Source: Alitta virens (taxonomy: Eukaryota > Annelida > Polychaeta > Phyllodocida > Nereididae). From it: a DNA stretch of 64,000 nucleotides. Position numbers and translations under genes: made by a program. This document shows positions 10,501-24,201 of the stretch, one piece after another. The DNA is taken from positions 38,008,253 through 38,072,252 of the forward strand of contig OW028575.1 of NCBI GenBank assembly GCA_932294295.1, in the 5' to 3' direction. Each line of letters opens with the position of its first letter. Position 1 is the stretch's first letter. Below the pieces are notes generated by a model that ran no database searches, was not told the origin of the DNA, and saw only the letters and a list, made by a program, of their open reading frames with translations.

Positions 10501-13470
10501 CTTTTTATGAAGTACATGGAGAGCTGTCAGATGCACTGAGACAAACAAATGATGAGGCATTAAGCACAGCAGTAATTGTCCTGCTCCGCTTTGAATGAAC
10601 TTCATAGGAGACAGAATAATTGGAGCCCGCAGATGCAATGAGCAGACTGGATGCACCTAGACCAAATGAATGAAGTAATGAGCAGCTATAGAAGAACCCT
10701 ACATGGCTACCAGATAAACCAGCCATAGCAGCCAAGGCAGCCAAGCCCCACTCCTTTCGCTTAACCCTTAATTGAATTTGCAACTCTGTCTGCTAAGCCT
10801 ATGAAAGGTGTCAGCAAAAATTACCACTGGCATGAACAATGCATTGCATATAAAACCAGTTATCCAACACATGCAGCAAGACATTGTTTATGCACGTTAT
10901 AGTGTTCCCATATTACACTGTACTTCTATCATTACACTGTACTTCTATCATACTGGAGAAGCCAAGCAGCCTCCTTTATATGGATTTTTCAATTGACATC
11001 ACAAGGGGATGAGGATTTAGTTAATATTCCTTCATTCTGGTGAGGTTGTCAATGTCGAAAACAATTAAGGAAACACAAGAAATTCCATAGGAAAGGGGAT
11101 TTCTTAATCATAGTATTAATGGTAGGCTTAAGAATGGTGGTGCTTCCGAGCATTAAAGAATGCCAATAAAGAGATAAAGCAATCAGCTGAAGACAGCAAT
11201 AAGCACTTGATTGTGGGTATCTAATAAGGAGGAAAAGTTGGGTAGTGGCTGCTGATGCTTTAGATGTTACTGCTGCTGCAGGCCGTTTGTCGTTCTGTGT
11301 TTCCAGCTGATCGAGTCTGCCATTAGACAACTGCTGCATCTGGGAGACAGCCCTTGGGCCAGGGAGTGCGCCTGGGAGACTCTTTGCTACCAACTCTCTG
11401 TGTCCTCTGTGTGACCTGACACGCGCGACAAATGAAGTCGTCAATCGCTTGCCCACTGCCAGCTGCTGTCCAGTTTCTGCTGCCCAAATGGCTGTCCAGT
11501 GGCTGTCCAGTGGCTGTGCAATGGCAATAGAGCTGCAGTCCAGTTGCCCAGATGCATGGAGGACATTAGGGGCGGTCAGTGACGTCCAGCCAGACGACAG
11601 GGCACCAGGCAACACCCCCGCTACTGACCATAAATGAAACACGTGTTAACTGCCTTCCCTCTTAATATCCCCTCCTTTTCCTCCTAATCTGTTTTCTGCC
11701 TTGCTGGCTTGTTTCATTGTCACCAAGCTGTTGCTATTCTACCAAAAGTAGTAGCCAACTGCTTCGATCTTCCCTTCATATGTCTCTCTTATTAGAGGAG
11801 ATTTTCATCTGGATCTGGTGTTGACAACAACAAAGAATTATCCAACCGATACTGCTGGTTGTCATGCAGTCAGCAGGATTTTTTGTTCTCCCCAGTGTTT
11901 CTCATTTCAACATCTTTTGCATGGTCAGTCTCAATGTTAACTCTACAGTATGGTTCTATGCACTAGGGGCGTACCACAAGGAACCAGAAATAACCCAACA
12001 GGATCCATCTGTTGCTGCTGCCTATTTGCAGGGTAAACAAGTGTACTTGCAGTTGGATTTTCATTTGGCACCCTGTGCACTGCAACCTGTGGGATCGTGG
12101 GGCAGGGGCATTTTTGCCCTCTTGCAGTTCCTTCCCCATTTCACCAGTGTTAGAAGATCCCCCGAGGCACTACTGGCCTCCGTGCTGAATTTATAGATCA
12201 GCAGCTTTTGTGCCCTGCATTCCACGCCCTAGCCACAAAGCCATTCTAAGATTGCAGCCTCTGGCTACTTGCAAATTGTCTCTTTTGAAGTCCCTGGTTC
12301 TTAAATACAAATGCTGATTTCTGACCGCTGTCAAATAGCAATGATCTGCCATTTACGTTGCAGACTTCTGTATTCTTAACTCCAACTACAGTAGTTATTG
12401 CACTGACATCTTTTTTAAATTATACGCCTCCTCATTGTACATTGACACATGCGAGGGCAGAAGTTTTTATTCACCGGACCGGTTGTTACAGAAATATACT
12501 GTGGGTCAGTTGGCAGGAAGGTCGCCGACCTCAAGATAAAACAGGTTTTGCCATTGGCCATCAGTCAATATCTTGCTTTCCCAGGAGTCGAGTGGAAATA
12601 GGTCATTGATGTGGTAACCATGATGAGTGACCAACTGACCGCAGAGCAGGTGAATAACTTGGAGGACGTACTCACTTGGATGATGTCTATATTGTACTTT
12701 GGTCTTACAGTACAACTTTAAAAATGACTTGACTGTAGCTAGGAGACTACATATATATGAAGCCCTAACTACCCGCACCTATCTGCACATATCTCCAAAA
12801 ATCCTTTTGATAACTTCACCCCATACCAAGATAAATTCGGTCAATAAACCATGGACAAATTCTGTCAGTGAACCAAAGCTCGAACTGAGGGCTATCAGAA
12901 CCAGGGGTAAAGACTGGAGGTCTGGTTAAGTTACATAATAGATTTTGATAACTGGTTAGTTAAGGAGCGAGAAACATGAAGTATCAATGGTAGTCTAGGT
13001 GTAGTCCGTAAACATCAAGCCACTTTCCTACTGTATCTGTTAGGCATTGGTGGCCTGTTGTGCTTTTAAGCATCTGGGAGGTTGATGCATGTTGCACTGC
13101 GGTGGCCAAGGCACCCTGCCTGAGGTGCAGGAAAGGCCCGTCCTACTGAGACAGGCACAGACTGCTTCATTTCCTTCCCTCTAGGTATTTTGCTCAGCTT
13201 CACAAGCCTCTGATCCCCAGCTATTCTTTTAATCAGCGAAAAGGTGATGACATGCACTAAAAACACCTGCCCTGTCTTTGGCCAGCAAAAGAGACGGGCT
13301 TCATCCGACTTCCATCCTCATTACGCCGTATTACAGGGACTCAGGTAGACAGGTCTCTTCCCTATCACTCTGATTGACTCAAAGTGCAAACAGGTGCAGA
13401 AAAACCTCTCATACTCCCAATCTGTCGAGTTTGTGCAGTAAAAAAAAAAACCTACATTCTTTTGCCTTCT
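10500..13470. other. Non-coding, no gene seen
   Basis: The longest open frame (11642 down to 11049, 197 codons, minus) overlaps an open frame on the other strand, has no recognisable domain and ends in low-complexity sequence. I do not call it a gene. The stretch 11270-11640 is more GC-rich than its surroundings. Confidence 0.4.
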
Positions 13471-14530
13471 TGTTGTTGTTTCTATATTCCGTTTTGCCGC
13501 ATCATCTTTGTCTTTTTTATGCTGAATTTTGAAAGTTAATATTGTTGCTTATTCACAAAAGCTACAATGTGAAACCCTATATGCTGCCATATTGCACATA
13601 GAATAGAACACCTAGCCAGACATGAGACACCTTACTGGCAGACCTTTTCCCCCTTTTGCTCCTTTCTTCTTGTTCTATTGTCAGTTTCATATAACATGGT
13701 CGACTCTAGACAGCTGTAGCTGTAGCTTGCCAACGCCAGCTGGTTCTGTCTACTCCTAGCTTTAACCTACCACCACTGAACAAATATAAACATTGGTAAA
13801 TGTAAGAAAGTTACCTAATATATTATAAATATTTATGTACAACAGACACGTATATTTTCAATGAAACAACAATTAATGTGTCACTCTCAACTTATGTCCC
13901 AAATGTTACAGTATTTACTTTTAGATCCGCCTTTGAGTAGCCAGCTATATCAAGACCGTTCTATTTAGTGGCAGATAGCATCGCATAGTAGAAGTTGTTT
14001 AGTTTGTCTAGGTTCAATTTGATATGCTGTTGTTAAACACTGTATATTCTATTTCACAGCATCACCATGTGGGGCCTATTTCTATATGTTGTTGGTGCGC
14101 AAAACCTTCTTGTGACAATTTTTGTTCTTCATTCCATTTCACCGCATTACTGTGTGTCTCTGTTTGGGTGAGTTTTGGTTTTCTTTCATTGTTGTTTGTT
14201 CATCAAAACTAGAGTATGAGGCATGAGACCCCATATGCTGTCATACTGTACATAGAATAGACCACCAGACCAGACATGGGTCACCTTACTTTCCATGGCA
14301 GTGGCAGTTTTCTCCTTTAACTTGTGTTGTTTTTATATTTCATTTTGCCACATCACCATGTACATTGTATCTTCTATGGTGAATTTTGGAAGTAATTTAT
14401 ATTGTTGTTTGTCCACAATAGCTACACTACCCTACCCTATATGCTGTCATATTGAACATAGAATAGAATGCCTAGCCAGACATGGGGCGCCTTACTGGCA
14501 GACTTTTTACCCCCTTTTTTCCTTCGCAAT
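13470..14530. repeat. Diverged tandem repeat, three copies
   Basis: Copies at about 13470-13690, 14030-14310 and 14310-14525 share gttgtttctatattccgttt, ccctatatgctg(c/t)catatt, catagaatagaa and ccagacatgagacaccttac. They are diverged relative to each other, so the duplication is old. Function is not evident. Confidence 0.65.
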
Positions 14531-14559
14531 GGTGGTCTACTCCAGTCGCTATGTGATGT

Positions 14560-15920
14560 CTTTATGATAGGCCGCTTTTGCAAAGAAGCAGCATGAGGCC
14601 TTGGGATCTGGCCCTCTTCTTATTTGTCAAGCAAGTTCTCTGGTGACACTGGCAGTTTCTTTTTTGGGGGAGATGTTTGTAAGCCGGACTCATCAAGAAA
14701 AGGCCGCGGGTGGACATCAGAGAAGGAAGTGGCCACCAGCGGACTGATCCCCTTGTAATAGGAAAAGGCAACCAGCCTGAAAACACACAAAATGTACTTC
14801 ACCTTTTATGCAGTTGGCAGAAGAGGACATAAAAAAAATAACTATTTGGTCTATGGTGTCTGGCAGGTACTCAAAACAGTCTGCTTCTTTTTGAGCAAAG
14901 AATATCAATTGTTTTAAATTGTTTCATAGGTTGTACACCACCTTCTAAAATTATAAGACCACTTGATCATGTATACAGTGATCTGTGTGGTGTTATATCT
15001 TTGTACGGCGGTGTATGTTAGACGTATTGTATTCACATAAAAGGATACACCGTATATACTCGTATTTGGTTGAAGTTAGGATGTAGCTGTTTTTGAAAAG
15101 CTGTGACAATATGAAGCATACACTATTCATACTTGTATAGCTCAGACACATAAAACATGGCATAGATCATATATGTTATTTATTATTAAAATAAGACAGC
15201 TAGCTGAAAGTGGCTATGCACACTGATGTTACTTGGAATTTGGAAATATGACATTGTGTTCTTGACAATCAAATTCAGTCATTTGTGAAACAACGAGAGG
15301 TGACTTTCTATTTAACACCGAAGGCCTGTGCTATAGTTGATGAACAGTTTCCTGGTGCAAGTGCCATACTCACATTAGGGTTAAAGAGTGCCCGCCAGTG
15401 GCACAGCAATTGAGGCCCGTTTATGCTTCATTAAACTTGCTCTAAGATGCTGCTTCATCCAGGTGTAGCATCCTACCTCTTAGTCTAATTAAAGCCACTC
15501 TAGCTGTCCTAGGTGATGTGCTCCATAAATTTCAGACCCTGACTTTTAGGCTTGCTTAATTTGCTCTGGCCTGCAGCAAAGTTCCTGAGGCAATATCAGG
15601 CCTATTGCTCGGACCGCCTAATGCATAAGGATGCCCTGTGATAGCAGCATTACCTAATGCGTTTGCCTGCCAGTCCCAGCCTCCTGCAACTTATGATGTA
15701 TACCACAACCAGCCTTAGTGGTTGGCCCCAACCCTTCTCTCAATGAGTATGATAGTGCTGCTATGAATGGCTCTATCGTGTCCGCCCATAGAAAGTGTAT
15801 TGCAAGGATGTATGTATCTTGCCTATGCATATTGACAAACGCATAGGAGTAGTGGCAATAATAACCCCACACAGGTCTTGCTTTTACCACAGGAAACCAA
15901 TGGGATGTGAAATTGTGAAT
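14560..15920. other. Non-coding, no gene seen
   Basis: Only short overlapping open frames occur. At about 14936-14970 the segment acaccaccttctaaaattat matches the ends of the small repeat seen at 26785 and 35443. Confidence 0.4.
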
Positions 15921-15924
15921 ATGG

Positions 15925-16165
15925 ATGCCAGTGGACAGGGTGTTGGACTCGTACTCGCAAGGTTGTGAGTTCAAACCCAGCTGTGACACGGAAGAAATGA
16001 GCAGATCTCACTCCACGCTGGTGTGTGTGCGTACTTGGCTAATGGCTAAAGGCAGTGATGACGATTGTAGAATGCTCAGCCTGATGCCCTAAGGCAGCTC
16101 GACTGTGCACCACCCCAGGGAGTGGCGAAAGACTCATGCTCAAACAGGCTGTGATCACAAATGTC
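15925..16165 (+). mobile_element. tRNA-derived SINE (family 3)
   Basis: The tRNA-like head reads tggatgccagtggacagg, then actcgcaaggttgtgagt, with B-box-like gagttcaaacccagc. The body carries gtacttggctaatggctaaa and gatgacgattgtagaatgc, which also occur at 24960-25190. Confidence 0.7.
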
Positions 16166-16894
16166 TCCATAAAAACCTACCAAGACATAATAAAAGGAGT
16201 AGATGCTTATATTTGTAGGCCATCTTCTCTTCTCCGCCATACTAACTTGTAGAGGGATCGTATTATGTCTAGACGTTGGAATAATCAGCCTTGCCTGCTT
16301 TGCCAACTAATGACATTACAAGGTTGCTAGGAGTTTATCAAAGTCCCGTGATTTATGTGAAATTGTAATCCCTTGGAATTACTGGATACTATACAGCGCC
16401 CTTGTGCTGCACACAACATCAATTAGACATTAAAGTCTTACTAGACTCACAAGAGGTTGGTAGCTTGAAGATTAATATGTTACTTGAAGCTGCATCTTAC
16501 TTTCAAGCCGAAGAGATGAAAGAATGGCATGCCTCTGAAGTTTTGCCAATCAGATCAGTAGTGTTATTCCATATCTCTGATTATATGTGTGTAGATTGTG
16601 GTAGCAATGCAAAGACATTTTATTTGGACGAGTTTTCATTTCACTGAAACATCTTTAAATTTCTGTCAAGACAATATTCAAATGGCTAACTTGTTGTATA
16701 TTTATTTGACTAACTTTTTAGATATTTTACTAACACTAAACCTTTTGACTGCGTCTTTAATTACTGATTCCAGTAGTCATTTGACAAACTACTTAGTTTA
16801 TCGAATTGACTACAAAATTGTATTATAAGGCTGATTAACTTGTTAGTAAAAGCTGACAAGTATATTTTCTCTGCTTATAATTCTCTCCAGTTCA

Positions 16895-17110
16895 GAACAG
16901 TTACAGTGGTGGAAAACAGATGCTGCACAACCAATAAATGACCAATTTTGATGTGTATAGATGTCTTTTTAAATACAACTACACATATGTGTGTGTATAC
17001 ATGTCTGGCTAAGCATGCATTGACTATTTTTACAGTGCACTTTGTGTCAATGGAGACTTTGCCAATTAGCCTTCCCTTGATTGTCTCATCATAAGTATGC
17101 ACTTTTTTCT
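16895..17110. mobile_element. MITE family B copy (mariner-like end)
   Basis: The left end is ttacagtggtggaaaaca. The interior has gactatttttacagtgcact, gtcaatggagactttgccaa and gattgtctcatcataa. Related sequences with the complementary end ccaccact lie at 29140-29370 and 33640-33969, and partial ones at 18080-18195 and 42585-42665. Confidence 0.6.
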
Positions 17111-17533
17111 TTGGTCACTTAAAGAAATTATTACTAGGATGCCACAAAACATATCTGGTGGGCAAAAAAAAAGAAGTTACTTCCAGCACTGTATGTATTC
17201 AAGCTCTAGCAACCGAATTCCTTCTTGTATAGCTTGTCTCACTAAATTCCTACTTATGTAGCTTGGTATCTTCAATTTCTCACTACAAGGTCTCCACAAG
17301 GCTAGCTCAGTGAGGCAACCCTGTCAATGCAAATGCTGTGGTCCCAAGAAATGCTGACCATGGCTGACCAGTCTGACCTTTGTGTCTCCCAGGTAAACGG
17401 TCATCTGGTCATCGACTGGTCATCTGCCCATCCATCTTGGCCTGTCTGATTCCCTGGGATTTAAACCACAACAGTCTGCATGTCGGATGACCAGGACAGC
17501 CTCAATCACTCATTCGCTCTTACAGCATAAAAA

Positions 17534-17622
17534 GGAGAGGATAGGATGGGATAGGAAAGGATATGATAGGTAGGTGTCGGATAGGATAGGTAGGATAGGA
17601 TATGATATGAGAGGATAGGATA
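17534..17622. repeat. GGATA-type short tandem repeat
   Basis: Imperfect repeats of ggata / ggatagg (about 5-10 bp). The reverse-strand open frame (Tyr/Leu/Ser/Pro-rich) is a product of the repeat. Confidence 0.85.
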
Positions 17623-18079
17623 GACACATACAGTGTCAGTGACCTTTTGGTGTCCCTTGCCTGGACCAGCTGTATGCATTGCAATGGCTGATAAGAGGTT
17701 TATTGTGGTTATTGTTATTGATTTGACCTTGAAGGTCAGCCAAGGACACTGGACCAAATTGACTTTGGCTTCATGTTGTATGTGTAGATAAAGATTGAGA
17801 TAGCACCTATGACTTCAGAAATGACCCTGATAAGATGCTGTTTCTGATGTGGCTGGAAGACAGAAAACACCACCCCTCATCCCTTGCAGGTTACAATGCA
17901 TCTTACGGATTCTTATTGTACCCTTTACAGTAGGCCTACTCATAAAGAAGGGTCCACTATAGCTATACCAAGCTATGAACGACTACATGAAGCCACAACA
18001 AACTGAACCAAACCAAATGCAACGGTGGGAAAGGTTTAATTATTCCCATTAAAATTAGGAAGATTTTTGTGTGTTTATA

Positions 18080-18195
18080 ACTTTCAATTTAAACTTTAGT
18101 CTACCGACGCGCATGTATGGACTATTTTGCCAGCGCACTTAATCAGGTCAATGCAAACCTTGCCAATAAGCCTAGTAACTCTCTTGATTGCAAAC
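18080..18195. mobile_element. MITE family B fragment
   Basis: It contains gactattttgccagcgcact, aatcaggtcaatgcaaacct and tgccaataagcctagtaact, homologous to the core of the copies at 16895 and 29140. Both ends are lost. Confidence 0.5.
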
Positions 18196-18719
18196 AAATT
18201 TTATGCAAGTAGGAGTATATGTCCACCTCTGTAAACCATTTCTGGTATGGAATTCGGTGAATATCATCTATTCATCCAAAATTTTGCAAGCACTGGTTGC
18301 AGACTTGCTCCCTTGGTCACCCCAATCCTTATGCATCCACTGCAGAACTGGTCAGTTGAGGCAAGCTGAGTGGCTGTATATGGCCGGATCAAGAGAGTGG
18401 CTAAAATTCATTGCTTCTGCAGCTCATGAAATTTAAATGCTAGGCCGGCAAATGGTGTCAGCCCGTTGGTGGATTGACCGGCATCTAGCAAAGCCCTGCA
18501 TCGCATCTCCGATGCAGATTCTTGCTGACCTATCTTGTTTCAGCAGCAACGCATTCCGAGTGATGCTCCTGTTGCAGCAACCAACCATCAAAGAGTTGTA
18601 GCAGATCAGAATGAACTGCTGCTGATGCAACTGGGTGATATTTGGAAGCAAAATATTAAAATTCTTTGGCAAGGAATGTCATTCTTCGCATCTGACAAAA
18701 TTTAATGTGCAGACAAACT

Positions 18720-18915
18720 GGATGTCGTTAGCATGAGACGTTAAATTGGAGATGCCTTGTACTCGGTGTCTATGCTGAGGCAAGTAAAAAACCTTGCCCA
18801 TGGGGTAAATGTGTAACAAGGTGTGGACTCCAAGCCTTATCATGTCATCATTACATCTGCCTTTGGCAGCTGGTCATATAAGCTGACTGAGCTTTAGACC
18901 CAGTAGTATTGAGAC
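18720..18915 (+). mobile_element. SINE (family 2) 3' part
   Basis: Shared segments: gacgttaaattggagatgcc, ttgtactcggtgtctatgct, ggggtaaatgtgtaacaag, gtgtggactccaagccttat and ggtcatataagctgactga. The tRNA head is lost. Confidence 0.75.
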
Positions 18916-19309
18916 ATTTAATATTAGCAAATTATGACACTGGTTGAACAGTCTTAAAGCAAATACATTGAAAGCTACTAACTATTTTTTATCAATGTGT
19001 GTTCAAAAATGGCAAGATGAATCAACAGTGGGTCAAAAAAAATTGTTCAGTCAACATGAACAGGGGACTGAGTTTATTTTGTTGGCATAGCCATTCAAAA
19101 TTACAAATATATATACATGTTTTCCACAGAAATACGCTAGTCCAATTGGATCTCTTCATTCATACCAACGTGGCAGAAATCTATGTTATATATTGGACGA
19201 AAATGTCCTATTGAACAAAAAGCTATAATGGACAGAAAGTCATATTACAGATAGTTTATTTCTCTATATACTGCATAGAACAAATATTTTATTATCTTAA
19301 TTAATAGAT

Positions 19310-19405
19310 AATCCTATGACTGTAGTGACCTCATTGAGCAGGTTCTTTCACACATTCCGGGGGGGGGGGGGAAACCTTTTTGCCAATAGCTCCCATGCAA
19401 TGTGT
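19310..19405. repeat. Dispersed repeat with poly(G), copy 1
   Basis: The block tgactgtagtgacctcattg, agcaggttctttcacacatt, cc(g)n, then cctttttgccaatagctccc recurs at 20985-21080 with a poly(G) run in the same place. Confidence 0.75.
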
Positions 19406-20009
19406 CTGCCAGACTTCCTCTGGTAAAGATGCTTTTTGCCAAGATTATAATTACCTAATGTAAGAAAGCTGAGTATTAGTCCATTTTTCAGTCTGTTACA
19501 TTCAGGTGGAAAACACAATTTTGCTGAGTAAAAATCGGTTGTGTGGGAATAATAACTGACTCCGACTCACTTTATGTAAATTAATGTAAAATATATGAAA
19601 AATGCTGTTATGTATCACCTGAAATTAATGTCACAAAGTTTCCAATTCCTTAGATATACTGGACTGGAATTATTTACAAGCATTAAATATACAGAATTAC
19701 ATGTATGCATTTGGTATTTTGTAATATAATATGCAAAGCACCGATGTTTATTGCGATTTGGTACATTTGTTGTGAGCGATAATGGCAGTAAAGAGCTATA
19801 CGTGCTGCAGCACAAAGGGACTTCCGGTCATGAGCTTTGCACTTCCGGTGGCACCTGGTTCTATTGATTTGGGGGTGGCCACTGACCACACATGTGCCGT
19901 GTCACCATTGTCAGTATAAGGGCTGGTATTGTTACTGCCAAATGCAATGAAGTGCAACCAAATTTAGTTCAAATATTGTCTCAAAAGTCAATCTGAGGAC
20001 ACGGAAGTC

Positions 20010-20075
20010 ATGTAATTTTCAAACGACATCGGCGCGACGTCGGCGATGTATATACGATGTTGTAACAACAGTTAC
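20010..20075. repeat. MITE family C fragment
   Basis: The piece cgacatcggcgcgacgtcgg, then gatacgatgttgtaaca-like sequence, matches the core of the elements at 20683 and 26020. Both termini are missing. Confidence 0.55.
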
Positions 20076-20131
20076 TGGGATATAATATTTTTCTTTAATA
20101 ATACCTTGAATGTGCCCACTTGCTCGTTTAC

Positions 20132-20258
20132 TTTTTATCTTATCTTATCTTATCTTATTTTATCTCTTCTCATCTTATCTCATCTTATCTCCTTATCTTA
20201 TCTCCTCTTATCTTATCTTATCTTATCTTATCTTATCTTATCTTATCTTATCTTATTT
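20132..20258. repeat. (TATCT)n microsatellite
   Basis: Repeats of tcttatctta with a few substitutions. The Leu/Ser/Tyr/Ile-rich open frames are artefacts. Confidence 0.9.
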
Positions 20259-20682
20259 AGGTTACTGCTACAGATGACCATTCTACTTGCTGCTAAATAA
20301 TAATGAAGCAGTGGGCACAGTTAGCAGAGTGGCACACGTGTATGGGTTTGCGTGACTACATTGCATTTATTCGATGTCACTGTGGCATGGCACCTTTATA
20401 GCTGTCCCTACCAGCTGTAGTCCATGTGCACCTGTCATGACTGCTACAAAGCACTGATCTCCTATTCTCTACCTTCTTTTACTTTTTATTATGTTTCCCA
20501 TATTTCTTAACCTTACTATGCTCATTAATACTTGCAACTTTAATACTTTTTCTTTTTTGTATTTATATTTATATTTGAGGCATAACACAATGTTCCAGGG
20601 AATCTTATATTTTTGGAGGGTGGTGTTCGATTGTTTGTGTATTTTTATCGATTGCGATTTGGGGCAATTTTGTCTGCGTTAA

Positions 20683-20802
20683 CCCAGGTAGCATTCCGAA
20701 GTGGAAAGACATCGGCGCGACGTCGGCCATGTTGATACGATGTTGTAACGATGGAGGCCAAAATAGAAACGATGCTGGGCCGATTTGGAATGCTATCTGG
20801 GG
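20683..20802. mobile_element. MITE family C, copy 1
   Basis: About 120 bp with terminal inverted repeats cccaggtagcattccgaa at the left and tttggaatgctatctggg at the right. The interior is CpG-rich (cgacatcggcgcgacgtcgg-like). The second full copy is at 26020-26142. Confidence 0.8.
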
Positions 20803-20984
20803 AAAAAAGATTTTTTTTTTTTATTCTGATATTCTCTCTCCCTGCATATATATATTTGAATAATTGAATTATATTCTGTAATACTTTTTCTATGCTGTCC
20901 TCTACTCCATATTCATCATGTTTCCTCTACTCCATTCTCTTCTCTTCTCATCTCTGATAATCTCTTCTCATCTCACCCCATTCT

Positions 20985-21080
20985 ATGACTGTAGTGACCT
21001 CATTGAGCAGGTACTTTGACACATTCCGGGGTTGGGGGGGGGGGGGGGGCAACCTTTTTGTCAATAGCTCCCTTGCATTT
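20985..21080. repeat. Dispersed repeat with poly(G), copy 2
   Basis: Same order of blocks as at 19310-19405, with the poly(G) run at about 21034-21048. Confidence 0.75.
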
Positions 21081-21099
21081 TTTTTTAAATTTGTCTAAT

Positions 21100-22240
21100 T
21101 TCTTCCATCTATCTATAACTGATATGAACTTCACACGATCACGTAAGACATACACACCTGAATGCTGTTTGTCCATAATGACTGCTAAAATCACCTTCAC
21201 CTGTTGGATCTAATGCAGTCTTATAAATGACTGCAATACATAGTGTTTTTGATAGCTGAATTTGATACCTACAATTATGCTTAAATATGTTATATTATTT
21301 ATATACTATAGTGTGTATTATTGCCAAATATAGGTATTTCATTTATTGCTATATACAGTGTATAAATGGTTGCACTGGTATATAAGGGATATTATCTGGT
21401 AATAATAAAATGGACTTGCCGTGTGCCATCATAATCAGTATCATATATTGTTCATATATTGTTCATCATATTTTTGCTATCATGTGTGCACTTGGCATGG
21501 CGCCTATTGTGTCATGCCATGGCAAGAGGGCGCCAGGTTCAGAGGGTTTTTATTTGCTCTGCTCATTGCCCTTAGGCTAGGTAGATAAAGGCCCAAAGCG
21601 AACTAATAAGGGGGTAGTAATTCATTGGGGCTTGGAAGGTCGTTGACCTGCGGACGTATGAGCATGCTCCCTGACCACAGTGCTTGGCCATTAGCCGGGT
21701 CAATGTGAAAACTGCCAGGCTTCCCAGTGAGCCCTTTATTTGGCATAAGTCTATGTGTGACAAACAAATGGCACATATCACGCCATATCTCGGTATGCCA
21801 GCAATCTCTCTCTCTCCCCCCCCCCCCCATTTGATATGTCCAAAATGGTCAAAATATATACAAACTCATATGCTCACAGTATGCCCTGAGATGTATGCAT
21901 ATGAATGTGGCTCTTTGCATAATAATGGATCTACTGATGCTGATCCAACCATCCAGTATAAGGCGCTTGATTTAGTGAGGATTGCTCACTCTCGCCATTA
22001 CCATTGCATAATACAGTCAGAGGTGTTTTCTCCCACTAAATCATATGACTGAATAACTACAATGAGGCTTTTGTGACTGAGAGTTGTGAATTCTGCAGTC
22101 CGAGAGCGAGAGATGTGACAGAACTTCATAGAAATATTTATTCGACCTACATATGTATATTGCTAAATGCTGGGGGTAAACATTAGCTAAATCTTACCTT
22201 TCTAATTTCAAAAGGTTCTCTTCATGAGCTGCGTCCCAGC
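21100..22240. other. Non-coding, no gene seen
   Basis: Short overlapping open frames only. A poly(C) run at about 21817-21828 follows a (TC) run. No family is recognised. Confidence 0.4.
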
Positions 22241-22249
22241 TGGATGTAG

Positions 22250-22412
22250 GTCGTATGGGACGTTAAATTTAAGTGCCTTGTACTCGGTGTCTATGTTGGG
22301 GCAAGTAAAAGACCCAACTATGGGGTAAATGAGTAACAAGCATTTGACTCTAGGCTTTATCATTTCATCATTACGTATGCCTGCAGCTGGTCCTATAAGC
22401 TGAATGAGCAGT
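22250..22412 (+). mobile_element. SINE (family 2) 3' part
   Basis: Shared segments: gggacgttaaatttaagtgc, cttgtactcggtgtctatgt, tggggtaaatgagtaacaag and gcagctggtcctataagctg. An aatac-type short repeat (about 22415-22465) follows as the tail. Confidence 0.7.
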
Positions 22413-22469
22413 TAATATAATACAATACAATACAACAAAATATGATCAAATATAATACAATACAGCCTG

Positions 22470-23740
22470 ACAGTTAAGGGTATAGTTGAAATGTGTTTCT
22501 TTTTCACACATGACACATAGTCTGAATGCAGATTTCCTATACTCAGGCTTTTTCCAACAAACAAGGCTCTGGCTGCTGAAAGGCCAGGAAATGCTGTAGA
22601 TTTGTTTGGTTTCTAAGGACGCGTGAGGTTGCCAAGGTGAGCGGGCTGATTCATGACGAGGCAGAGGGCTCATACACCTTAATATATGGCTGTGGGGGGC
22701 TGGGCAAGGGCTGTGCTGACGTGGCTCTGTTTGCTTAGACCTCAGACATATGAGAGGCCTGCCTTACCTTTGCTTGTGTTGGGCTCTATGTATGGCCTCC
22801 ATAACGTTGTAAGGTGGCCTCTGATAGCTGTGGCCCTTCTACACAGCACTGGCCTTTGCTGTATAGAGATGGTCATTTCGCCAACACAATTTCGCCAACA
22901 GCAATTTACACACGACTCCTTGTTTATTCAAGGACATAACTCACACCTGACAAATGGACTGACAACTTAAGTTAGTGCCCATTCAATAAATGGACAGAGG
23001 GTCAGTGTGTTTATGTCTACGTTTCTTAAAGCAAGAGTTCTTTCAGTAACGGAGCAGGACATTTGATACATTTTATTTTGTTTCACAGCTACTAAGGTAG
23101 CAAGTCTGGCTGTTTAATCTCAGTCATTACAAAATCATTCTTATGGGGGTGTTTTCAAACTTCTTTTTTTAACTAACCCAATTAAATTGAATATATTCAT
23201 TATAATTCAGATGAAACAAAAAAGTTGACAATTGGCGTTGATAATAACAATAGAATTAAATATACAATTATAAAAGGAACATAATTGCTTATCAACGTTA
23301 TATCTCATTGCGCATGGTTGAATTATTTTGTGCAGTTCATGCCCATTTAATTGGTTTTCCCAAATTCCTATAGGTGCTAGACCTAGTAAGAGTGTTTAGC
23401 AAGCTGGTGGCCATTCCACAGAGGGGGCAGTGGTCAGCTTGCAGGCTGCTGGGGTGGCCATTGTGCTGGCTTTGATGAAATTCTCGGCAATCGATCTCCA
23501 TCGGCCCACTGATATGCCAGTGCAGGCAATTTTCAGCACAGATGAAAAACACATCTAATCAATGGAGTTAATTTACACTGGTCAACCACAACTGCGGCGA
23601 CCGCCAAGAACTTCCCCTTTGAACCCCCCATTGTAATAAGAATGCTGGACCACACACTTGGCTGTTTTTCATGCTCAATTTCTTCAATACCATGTCTAGT
23701 TGAGCCTGTTTATCACACTCGAAAGTGCTACTGCAAGGTG
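22470..23740. other. Non-coding, no gene seen
   Basis: No gene, RNA or repeat in this stretch can be supported. Confidence 0.4.
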
Positions 23741-23744
23741 TAGG

Positions 23745-23950
23745 ATGTATTAGACTAGTGGTGAGGGTGTTTGCCTCCTAATCATGAGGTAGTAAGTTCG
23801 AACCTCCATCATGGCATAGAGGAGTTTGGCAGATCTTCCTGACACCATTGCCTCACCCCACCAATGTGCAATGGCACTGGTGTGAGCTCTTAAGGCCACG
23901 CAGTTTAGCCTCTGTTGAAGGCTAAATACTCTACAGGGAATTGAAAAAAA
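23745..23950 (+). mobile_element. tRNA-derived SINE (unassigned family)
   Basis: The tRNA-like head is tagactagtggtgagggtgt, ttgcctcctaatcatgaggt, with B-box-like agttcgaacctcc. The body contains cattgcctcaccccaccaat and gtgagctcttaaggcc. It ends in an A-rich tail at about 23942-23952. Confidence 0.7.
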
Positions 23951-24201
23951 AAACTGATTCTGTGTACTATAAAATTATAAAAGCCGTCTGTAACCACAAA
24001 ACCAGTTACATTTACATCAATAATTATAACAATATATGTGGAACTATATATAGCTACATTTACATACTGAAAATCAGTTTAAGTAGAGAAATAGAATAAA
24101 ATAAATTCTTACTTTTTTTTTTTTAATATTTTAAACATTTGAGTTACCCCCATGGCCATTTGTGACTGACAAGTCAATACAATTGCTCACTGAGAACATT
24201 A

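Noticed and set aside
11049..11642. Open frame of 197 codons, minus strand
   Set aside because: No recognisable domain, overlaps an open frame on the plus strand, and lacks promoter or splice context. Longer than most neighbours but could occur by chance in a GC-richer stretch.
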